From NCBI GenBank assembly GCA_004377275.1, contig SOIC01000156.1:1-9379 (forward strand): a stretch of 9,379 nt of DNA, read 5' to 3'. A program made the translations under genes and the position numbers. This DNA is from Dehalococcoidia bacterium. GTDB lineage: Bacteria; Chloroflexota; Dehalococcoidia; E44-bin15. How positions within the stretch are numbered: position 1 is the first letter of the stretch; each line of letters opens with the position of its first letter. Below are positions 1 through 5,407 of the stretch, one piece after another. The notes beneath the pieces were generated by a model. It searched no databases, was not told the origin of the DNA, and was given only the letters and a program-made list of their open reading frames with translations.

Positions 1-138
1 CCGGGTGGTGTGGAGATTCTTAAATACCCCATAGTTGTCAACACGGAGAAGGTGCATAAAGCGACCGGGTTCAAGTTCCGCTACTCCGGACCCGAGGCAT
101 TCAGAGCCTTCCTTGACACGATGCTGACTACCTCCTAA
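1..138 (+). CDS. C-terminal end of a probable NAD-dependent epimerase/dehydratase (partial)
   Basis: Frame 1 is open from the left edge to a TAA stop at 136-138, giving 45 residues; the start lies outside the window. The tail reads VNTEKVHKATGFKFRYS and then a short helix (PEAFRAFLDTML). This resembles the end of extended short-chain dehydrogenases (sugar-nucleotide epimerases/dehydratases), where a 'D/N-T-x-K-x-x-x-x-G-F/W-K/x-P/x-x-Y-S' segment precedes a final helix. The NAD-binding and catalytic YxxxK parts are not visible, so substrate and reaction cannot be stated. It is transcribed toward the leftward operon, converging on the spacer 139-432, and shows no link to the redox genes. The family call rests on a short tail only. 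Confidence 0.5.
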   Translation, partial: PGGVEILKYPIVVNTEKVHKATGFKFRYSGPEAFRAFLDTMLTTS

Positions 139-432
139 TTATGCGGAAGCCCCCATTGAGCAGGTTGTTTGACTAAGCGTCATCAAACTGTATCACCACC
201 GGGACGAAGCTACTTTATCGCCCTAGCCGAATAGCACAAGCCTGAAGGGTCCTTTGGTACTGTTTCTATTGGTGATAAGGCAGGTGGCAGCCCGAAGGAG
301 ACAATCAGTAAAAAACCGCAGATCGCACCACAGGTTTTAAATCACCAGACCAGCCTAGCGGGTATGGAGGCAGCTTGGTTAGCTATTTTAAGATGGTATC
401 AGCTTTAGGGGAAGGCTCATGGCCCCCGTGGC
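139..432. other. Convergent intergenic spacer (294 bp)
   Basis: This stretch lies between the end of the rightward epimerase-like gene and the end of the leftward operon. I see no convincing coding frame, tRNA or ribosome binding site. It holds one candidate terminator hairpin for the leftward operon (310-338, listed separately) and a weak 6-bp inverted repeat (GTTTGA 167-172 / TCAAAC 183-188) without a T run. GGCTCAT occurs twice at 414-420 and 430-436, probably by chance. Confidence 0.6.
310..338 (-). terminator. Possible rho-independent terminator of the leftward operon
   Basis: Read on the minus strand, AAAACC (338-333) pairs with GGTTTT (317-312) and is followed without a break by more T, giving a six-T run at 315-310. 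With one bulged T the stem can be extended inward by four pairs (GTGG with CTGC, two of them G-U), leaving a six-base loop. It lies about 95 bp beyond the stop of the 150-aa gene. The stem base is AT-rich and the extension uses wobble pairs, so this is only a plausible terminator. The plus-strand reading has just four T and is less convincing. Confidence 0.38.
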
Positions 433-885
433 TCATTTGCTCTTGCTGCCGCGAAATATCCTTTCGATTGATACTTCCAGTCTCAAGAATATATCATAGA
501 CCCCTACCATTGCGGGTAATACGGGGATCAAGGCATTTGTCAGTTTAAGCGATGGGCCGACCGATGGTACCACCATCCTTGCCATAACTGGATTCAGTGG
601 CTTCATGATCGGTGTTGCTATATTTGCCAATAAAGATAAATAACTGGTTGCAAGTTTAGATTCAGCCATATGTCCGGCAAATCTAATCAAGGCGGGAAAC
701 AAAGGTGCCAGGCCTTCTACTGTTTTAACCAGACTGTCCTGCGTTCCCTTGCGGGCCATCATATCTTTCAGTGATCCTTTTGGTAGAGCGCCCATCAATG
801 GGTCTGACATCTTCAAAACCGGTATTAGAATTGGCGCCAGCTTCACTTTCTCTAGTTCGTCCAGGATATCCGTTATCTCTACCAT
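433..885 (-). CDS. Unrecognised 150-aa hydrophobic, proline-rich protein, last gene of the redox operon
   Basis: I do not recognise this protein. It starts with ATG at 885, two bases after the TAA stop (890-888) of the Fe-S gene, and has a purine-rich GGGGG site 7 nt upstream, so it is very probably co-translated with that gene. The sequence contains several short hydrophobic segments of Pro-x(2-3)-Pro type, around residues 18-25, 61-68, 92-104 and 121-126, often followed by a basic residue. It ends in a basic tail (RIFRGSKSK). There is no signal peptide, no Cys at all and no long uninterrupted membrane helix, so it cannot ligate a cluster through cysteine and is not a classic integral quinone-anchor subunit. 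Its fixed position behind a GlcD/GlcF-type pair suggests an accessory role, such as peripheral membrane docking or assembly of that complex. That role is inference from position and composition. Confidence 0.8.
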   Translation of the reverse strand: MVEITDILDELEKVKLAPILIPVLKMSDPLMGALPKGSLKDMMARKGTQDSLVKTVEGLAPLFPALIRFAGHMAESKLATSYLSLLANIATPIMKPLNPVMARMVVPSVGPSLKLTNALIPVLPAMVGVYDIFLRLEVSIERIFRGSKSK

Positions 886-887
886 AT

Positions 888-2126
888 TTATACCCCCATA
901 GCTTCGGCAACCAGTTCAGTTATATCCTTAACCTCGATCGGCTCTTTCGCCCTATCGATTACATCGATGAAATGTGTTTTGCAGAACGGGCATGCCGATG
1001 CTAGAACGGTTGCACCGGTTTCCTTTATAAATGGAATCTTCGCAGCTCCAATTTCTAATGCCAGATCCGGGTTAGAGATTTTTACCCCCCCACCGGCACC
1101 GCAGCACCATGCCGCGTGCATGGTGGGATACATCTCCACCAGCTCAAGCCCTGGGATCGCTTTTAAAACTGCTCTCGGCTCATCGTAGATATCCATTTCC
1201 CTTCCCAGATGGCATGGGTCGTGATAGGTTACTCTTAAGTTAACCGGCTTCTTGAACTTGATCTTTCTACCTGAAATCAGCTCGGCCAGTAACTCGCTTA
1301 TATGCATAACCTTGAACGGTAACTCTCCAGCCAACTGTGGCCAGTCCTTACTTATTCCCATGTAACCTTCAGCACAAGAGGTAACAAGCCTTTTAACCTT
1401 CTTTTCCTTTAGCAGCTCCACGTTATGCTCGATCATCTTCTCTGCGATATCTACATTTCCGTTCCTGAGCAGTATCGAACCGCAGCACCATTCGTCTGGC
1501 AGAACCGCAAATTTGATACCAGCGCGTTTCAGTATTTTTACAGTTGCCTTGGCTATCTCCTGTCTCCGGTAAGCTGTGCTACAGCCCACGAAGAGAACGG
1601 TGTCAGCGGTTTCGGGTATATCGAGGCCTTCTGCCCATTTCGTCCTGTTTGCATGGGGTTCTCCATAAGGATTGTGGTTTTTCTCGATGCTTTCAGCCGT
1701 TTTCTTAAGTGGCTCTGGCTGAAGACCGAGGTCAACGCAATCGGCACGCATCGCTTCCATAATAGCGACCGACTGAAGTGCCTCAAGCTCTGCCCCAAGC
1801 GGGCTCAGTATTCTAGGCAGCATAGTCTTGAGGGCACTTCCGCCCATTTGAACTATCATATTGCTCATAGGTTTACATATCTCTTCGCACGAGGCACACG
1901 TAGTGCAATTATAGACACAATCGGCGACCTCTTTGGAGTATTTCAGCGATCCCTCTAATAGATAAAAAGCCATTATATTGTGGCCTCTGGCTGAGCTATC
2001 TTCGAACCTAAGCTGTTCATAAGTGGGACAGGTTTTATAAAATCCACCTTCATCACTTACAGTTCCTGTGCACATAGCACAATGATTACATGTCCATATT
2101 TCTTGTTTGTATTTCTCAATTCTCAT
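888..2126 (-). CDS. Fe-S oxidoreductase with two 4Fe-4S motifs and two CCG domains (GlcF/HdrD/GlpC-like)
   Basis: This 412-aa protein is the likely electron-transfer partner of the FAD oxidase encoded just upstream. The N-terminal part has two 4Fe-4S motifs: C13-x2-C16-x2-C19-x13-C33-P and C74-x2-C77-x2-C80-x3-C84. Two CCG (cysteine-rich) domains follow: C182...C214-C215-G...C251, and C305...C341-C342-G...C379-P-F-C382. This domain order is that of GlcF, GlpC, HdrD and related subunits that move electrons from a flavin dehydrogenase to menaquinone or a disulfide. The second CCG domain has all its cysteines. In the first, the terminal CxxC reads C-A-E-G, so one ligand is missing. The protein is soluble, with no membrane helices. 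Its ATG (2126) overlaps the GlcD-like gene's TGA by 4 bp (ATGA), with AGAGG 7 nt upstream, a sign of translational coupling. The physiological acceptor is not shown by the sequence. Confidence 0.9.
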   Translation of the reverse strand: MRIEKYKQEIWTCNHCAMCTGTVSDEGGFYKTCPTYEQLRFEDSSARGHNIMAFYLLEGSLKYSKEVADCVYNCTTCASCEEICKPMSNMIVQMGGSALKTMLPRILSPLGAELEALQSVAIMEAMRADCVDLGLQPEPLKKTAESIEKNHNPYGEPHANRTKWAEGLDIPETADTVLFVGCSTAYRRQEIAKATVKILKRAGIKFAVLPDEWCCGSILLRNGNVDIAEKMIEHNVELLKEKKVKRLVTSCAEGYMGISKDWPQLAGELPFKVMHISELLAELISGRKIKFKKPVNLRVTYHDPCHLGREMDIYDEPRAVLKAIPGLELVEMYPTMHAAWCCGAGGGVKISNPDLALEIGAAKIPFIKETGATVLASACPFCKTHFIDVIDRAKEPIEVKDITELVAEAMGV

Positions 2127-3631
2127 TCTTCTTCCTCTAGGCCAAGCCCATGGACCCCTGGGTTCATTATATTGTTCGGATCTAGGGCTTTCTTAATCGC
2201 TTTCATGAACGAAATATATTCTGGCTTAAATCTTTTAGTTAGAAATTGACTCTCTTTGCCGATTCGGTAAAGCGCTGTAACACCGGTGTCCATGTAGGAC
2301 TCCACTATTGCTTGATATAAGTCTTGAGCTTTTTTTAGATTTTCAGGATCCATGAAGTCAGCGGGCGTCATTGCAAATGTATTGGCAACTCCACCTCTAC
2401 CAAGAAGTTGAGCGAAAAGGAAGAAGTGATCCGCCCCTATTAAAGGTATAGAGCCGCTTAACGCGTCTTCGTTCTCTTTCATGATTTCCAATGCACTCCC
2501 CACCACTCTCTGCCATTGAGGAAGATGGGCTATGGAACAGGTGTCACTGCCATTTGGCCCCATGACTTTGCCAAATATTCCTCCTCCCATCCACTCTGTC
2601 TGATTAATTATGGATATGCCCAGAGCGCGACAGATGCCTTCCACTGGTATAGCTATACCGTTGAATTCTTTTGCCATTTTGTCTATGGCCTTTTTCTGTG
2701 CTTTAAATATGTCTTTGTCATAGGCCTCGGTTGCAAAAATGGCAAGATCCCTCTCTCCCACAAGCGGTGCAAGTATCCTTTTCAGAGAATCAGGAAGGGT
2801 GAAAAAAGCAATACCCCATAAATCAGTGACATAACCGTACCATTCCAGCTTGAATACAAATTTAATCTCGGAATCTGTATCTGGAAAAGAGTAGGCAAGG
2901 GTAGCGGAGTACTCGGGGATTGGATATGTTCTAAGAGTGAATTCCGTTATTACCCCGAATGATCCGGCCGCTCCTAAGAATATGCCTACCAGGTCGGGAC
3001 CATTGCAGTATCTGTAATACCAATCCTTTACCTTGGTATTGGCTAAAGAGCCGGTCTCTATAATATCCCCGTTTGGTAGAACTACCTGCAGATTTAGAAT
3101 ATTCTCATTTAGCCATCCATATTTCGGGCTGTTTATCGAGAAGCAGTTACCACCAATACCCCCTCCCAGGGTAGCTCCAAGGAAACCATGGGGCCCCTGA
3201 AGGCCAGCAGTAACCCCCTTTTTGGCCAGCTCATGGTGTAGTTCCCCCCACCTTATTCCAGGCTGAACTCTCACCGCGTTTAATCCTTCTTGAAAATCGA
3301 GGACACGGTTCATATCTGTCATATCGAGGATTATGCCGCCCTTCTTCTTAAGAGGGGTGGCGGCGCCGGTCATATCCGAGCCTCCTCCTCTGGCAATTAT
3401 CGGAATCTTATGCGTGTTTGCCAGTTTAAGAATTTTGGAGACTTCCTCGGCGGAGTGAGGTTTGACCACTATATCCGGAGGCCCATATTTATCGGATAAG
3501 GGATGAAAGAAGGTACCGGCAAAATCCTCTATTGCGTAAGTCCATCTAATGACATCATCTGCTCGCACATACTTTTGCCCGACTATTTCTACTAAACCCT
3601 TTACTATGTTTTCACTTGCAACCGCTTCCAT
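2123..3631 (-). CDS. FAD-linked oxidase, GlcD-like (VAO/PCMH flavoprotein fold)
   Basis: This 502-aa flavoprotein has the FAD-binding PP loop at about residues 76-93 (IPIIARGGGSDMTGAATP), a second FAD-contact region at 152-172 (LGATLGGGIGGN then PKYG), a third at 211-232 (GPDLVGIFLGAAGSFGVITE), and the C-terminal signature LDPNNIMNPG at 483-492. Length and motif order match GlcD, D-lactate dehydrogenases and alkyl-DHAP-synthase-like proteins. The family usually oxidises a 2-hydroxy acid and passes electrons to an Fe-S partner, here the overlapping downstream gene. However, I do not find the G-D-G-N-x-H signature expected in the C-terminal half of glycolate/D-lactate enzymes; the corresponding area reads PLIGADHFFLF. 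A different substrate is therefore likely. The ATG at 3631 is supported by GGGGG 7 nt upstream. The DNA is visibly more AT-rich than the OYE genes to the right. Confidence 0.88.
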   Translation of the reverse strand: MEAVASENIVKGLVEIVGQKYVRADDVIRWTYAIEDFAGTFFHPLSDKYGPPDIVVKPHSAEEVSKILKLANTHKIPIIARGGGSDMTGAATPLKKKGGIILDMTDMNRVLDFQEGLNAVRVQPGIRWGELHHELAKKGVTAGLQGPHGFLGATLGGGIGGNCFSINSPKYGWLNENILNLQVVLPNGDIIETGSLANTKVKDWYYRYCNGPDLVGIFLGAAGSFGVITEFTLRTYPIPEYSATLAYSFPDTDSEIKFVFKLEWYGYVTDLWGIAFFTLPDSLKRILAPLVGERDLAIFATEAYDKDIFKAQKKAIDKMAKEFNGIAIPVEGICRALGISIINQTEWMGGGIFGKVMGPNGSDTCSIAHLPQWQRVVGSALEIMKENEDALSGSIPLIGADHFFLFAQLLGRGGVANTFAMTPADFMDPENLKKAQDLYQAIVESYMDTGVTALYRIGKESQFLTKRFKPEYISFMKAIKKALDPNNIMNPGVHGLGLEEEE

Positions 3632-3652
3632 TTTCTTACCCCCTGTTTAGGA

Positions 3653-3681
3653 TAATCCATTATCATTAATATTCTGGATTA
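3653..3681. repeat. 7-bp inverted repeat in the spacer between the OYE and GlcD-like genes
   Basis: TAATCCA (3653-3659) and TGGATTA (3675-3681) are perfect inverted copies separated by 15 AT-rich bases, inside a 61-bp gap between two same-strand genes. No T run follows on the minus strand, so it does not look like an intrinsic terminator. It could be an operator, an mRNA processing or stability hairpin, or chance. Confidence 0.3.
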
Positions 3682-3692
3682 CCACTATTCGT

Positions 3693-4898
3693 TTATCCTT
3701 TATACTGACCTTTTACCTTAGACACACACCACACCCCGCCATTTTCCATTTCCGCAACGCACCTGTTACAGTGATCACATTGCGATTCCTGCCAGTCACC
3801 CCTCTCTATTCTCCGTACCAGATCAGGATCCCGGATAAGGGCCCGGCCTATCTGTACGAAGTCAAAGCCTTCCTGCATGGCCTTTTCCATATTGTCGATG
3901 GAGCAGATGCCCCCGATAAGAACTAGAGGAATACTCACCGCCTCTCTCACTTTTAGGGAATCCTCCATGAAAAACAGCTCTTCAAAGGGATAAGTTTGAA
4001 CTAAGATGCTGCCAAACAGTAGTAGGCCTACCTTTTCCAACAGACTTTTCGGACCGTGGATCCACTCCTTGAGCGGTATCCTTCCCCGCATCATATAGAA
4101 TGGCGTCTTAGCGGTGAATCCGCCGCTTGGGATAAGAGCGCTAGCTCCCTCCGCCTCGTATCGCTTGGCTACCTCGATAGCTTCGTCCAGTTCTAGGCCA
4201 CCCTTGAAACCATCTCTAAGGTTCATCTTTATCAAAATCGGGAAATCGGCCCCAACGGTCTCTCGAACGTGTTTTATAACCGAGGCGGGAAAACGCATGC
4301 GGTTCTCCAGGGACCCCCCATAGCGGTCCTGTCGCCGATTGGTGTACGGAGAGAGAAACTGACTGAGAAGGTATCCATGCCCAGCGTGAATCTCCACAGC
4401 GTCGAACCCGGCCTTGATGGCCAGGGTAGCCGCTTTCCCGAAGTCTTCCGTTACCCTTGTAATTTCCTCCTCGGTCATTTCTTGTGCAAAGGCGTAGCGG
4501 AAGGTGCAGAATTTGCGGGAAGCGCCAAGTGGTCGGCGACCGATCACAGACTTGCTCGAGAAGTAACCGCAATGTCCGAGCTGTATGGAGGCGGCAGCAC
4601 CCTCCAAATGCACAGCATCCGTCAGTCTCCGTAGCTCTGGCACGATCTCTTCACGCATCCACATCTCTGAGTCAAAGCCGCGACCGTCGAAGGAAACCGA
4701 GCAATAGGACACGGTAGTCATTGCAGCGCCACCGGCTGCGGCCTCCCGGTGGTGCTCCAGCAATGGATCAGAGGGGAATCCGCCGGGACACATCCCCTCG
4801 AAACAGCCAGACCGAATAATTCGGTTGCGCAGCTCCAGCCCACCGATTTTGCCGGGAGAGAGAACCTTGAGTTGCTTTTCAGCCGCTATGTCGGGCAT
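3693..4898 (-). CDS. NADH:flavin oxidoreductase / Old Yellow Enzyme family, short form with Fe-S motif and no FAD domain
   Basis: This 401-aa FMN TIM-barrel enzyme begins with the usual LSPGKIGGLELRNRIIRS strand (14-31). It has the FMN-contact motif QLGHCG (106-111) and the active-site block H171-A-G-H174-G-Y176-L, followed by SPYTNRRQDRYGGSLENR (183-200). H171/H174/Y176 match the ligand-binding His pair and the proton-donor Tyr of the family. Residues about 260-315 form an insert before the phosphate-binding GGI and GRALIRDPDL segments, known in one COG1902 subgroup. The tail has C374-x2-C377-x2-C380-x10-C391, a 4Fe-4S motif, after which the protein ends. The FAD/NAD(P)H module of 2,4-dienoyl-CoA reductases (about 670 aa) is absent, so electrons must come from another protein. 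The ATG at 4898 has only a weak, distant purine stretch (GGGTGA). A strong promoter lies about 110 bp upstream. The GlcD-like gene follows after 61 bp, suggesting one transcript. Substrate unknown; an enoate or enone is likely. Confidence 0.9.
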   Translation of the reverse strand: MPDIAAEKQLKVLSPGKIGGLELRNRIIRSGCFEGMCPGGFPSDPLLEHHREAAAGGAAMTTVSYCSVSFDGRGFDSEMWMREEIVPELRRLTDAVHLEGAAASIQLGHCGYFSSKSVIGRRPLGASRKFCTFRYAFAQEMTEEEITRVTEDFGKAATLAIKAGFDAVEIHAGHGYLLSQFLSPYTNRRQDRYGGSLENRMRFPASVIKHVRETVGADFPILIKMNLRDGFKGGLELDEAIEVAKRYEAEGASALIPSGGFTAKTPFYMMRGRIPLKEWIHGPKSLLEKVGLLLFGSILVQTYPFEELFFMEDSLKVREAVSIPLVLIGGICSIDNMEKAMQEGFDFVQIGRALIRDPDLVRRIERGDWQESQCDHCNRCVAEMENGGVWCVSKVKGQYKG

Positions 4899-5006
4899 GT
4901 TTTATCTGCTTTTTCACCCTGCAATAAACAACCTTAGCGTGCTAGTTGCACATTAAACAGCGAAGTACCCTATTGGTTTGTTTATCGTAGCAATGAATCG
5001 GTTTAG

Positions 5007-5035
5007 CTTATATCACACGCGCTCGCTATTGTCAA
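5007..5035 (-). promoter_or_regulatory. Sigma70-type promoter for the leftward OYE-GlcD-FeS operon
   Basis: On the minus strand a perfect -35 TTGACA (5035-5030) is followed by a 17-bp spacer and -10 TATAAG (5012-5007). The -10 is preceded by TGa, giving an extended -10 (TGaTATAAG). Transcription would start near 5000, leaving an untranslated leader of about 100 nt before the ATG at 4898. This is the best promoter match seen in the window and suggests housekeeping-sigma control. No operator can be named. Confidence 0.7.
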
Positions 5036-5077
5036 CCTATTTATACTGATGACACATCACTATTAGCCCATTATCGC

Positions 5078-5175
5078 CATCATTACGAGGCACGAAGTGC
5101 TAAAGCAATCTCAGGGATGGTGGGTGGATAGGCATGCTACGGTAAGACTGCTTCGCTCCGTTCATAGTGACGATG
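5078..5175. repeat. Degenerate palindromic REP/MITE-like repeat of the 'CATTGCGAGG...AAGCAATCTC' type
   Basis: The left arm (about 5081-5112) contains CATTACGAGGCACGAAG, then AAAGCAATCTCA. The right arm (about 5145-5173) contains GACTGCTTCGCTCCG, then ATAGTGACG. The arms are imperfect inverted copies: the inner ends match at 8 of 10 positions, the outer ends at 7 of 9, and the middle does not align well. The arms resemble a widespread bacterial intergenic repeat (GTCATTGCGAGG...GAAGCAATCTC, inverted) that I know from memory; here both halves carry several differences. No open frame for a transposase is present. It looks like an old, decayed copy. It lies upstream of both divergent promoters' start points and may not affect either. 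Confidence 0.5.
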
Positions 5176-5296
5176 AAAATGTTTCGCTCGGGACGAGCTT
5201 CGCTATGAAAAGTGAAAGAGCGTCTCCTAATACAGGCAGGCTGTCAACTATTCACCTGAACGGGATCATACTCTGCTTGTTCCCTTGAGCCTGTGG

Positions 5297-5326
5297 TTGC
5301 TGATTAGCACTGAATTGCTTTACTAT
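5297..5326 (+). promoter_or_regulatory. Candidate promoter for the rightward three-domain OYE gene
   Basis: TTGCTG (5297-5302), an 18-bp spacer and TACTAT (5321-5326) form a moderate match to a sigma70 promoter, about 80 bp before the ATG at 5408. Both hexamers have two mismatches and the region is AT-rich, so a chance match is quite possible. Confidence 0.3.
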
Positions 5327-5392
5327 GTAGCAGCACCTAAACGGTAAAAGATTCCATCATTGAATCAATCGCGTCATTTAGCAAACAGGCAA

Positions 5393-5400
5393 AGAGGAGG
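5393..5400 (+). promoter_or_regulatory. Strong ribosome binding site that fixes the start at 5408
   Basis: AGAGGAGG lies 7 nt before the ATG at 5408. The only upstream in-frame alternative is a TTG at 5360, which has no comparable site and would add 16 residues (NQSRHLANRQRGGLS region) not expected for the family. The ATG at 5408 places the conserved LLEPGRIGKMELKNRI strand at residue 10, as usual in OYE proteins. Confidence 0.85.
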
Positions 5401-5407
5401 TTTGTCG

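Larger units (their letters stand above)
4899..5407. other. Divergent intergenic control region (509 bp)
   Basis: This region separates the leftward OYE operon from the rightward three-domain OYE gene. It holds a near-consensus promoter for the leftward operon (5035-5007), a weaker candidate for the rightward gene (5297-5326), a degenerate palindromic repeat (about 5078-5175) and a small hairpin GCTCG-gga-CGAGC at 5186-5198. An open frame at 5097-5288 runs through the repeat and has no ribosome binding site or recognisable protein, so I do not call it a gene. No riboswitch or tRNA was recognised. Confidence 0.7.

Noticed and set aside
167..188. Inverted repeat GTTTGA / TCAAAC as terminator of the epimerase-like gene
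   Set aside because: The stem has only six pairs with a ten-base loop, is AT-rich, and no T run follows on the + strand.
1425..1958. 177-aa open frame on the + strand
   Set aside because: It lies antisense inside the Fe-S protein gene, whose motifs are unmistakable, and its translation shows no family features.
3632..3692. Separate promoter for the GlcD-like gene
   Set aside because: A GATAAT -10 candidate exists on the minus strand, but the hexamer 17 bp upstream (AGTGGT) is not a -35, so read-through from 5007-5035 is preferred.
5097..5288. 63-aa open frame in the divergent intergenic region
   Set aside because: It runs through the palindromic repeat, has no ribosome binding site and no recognisable protein features.
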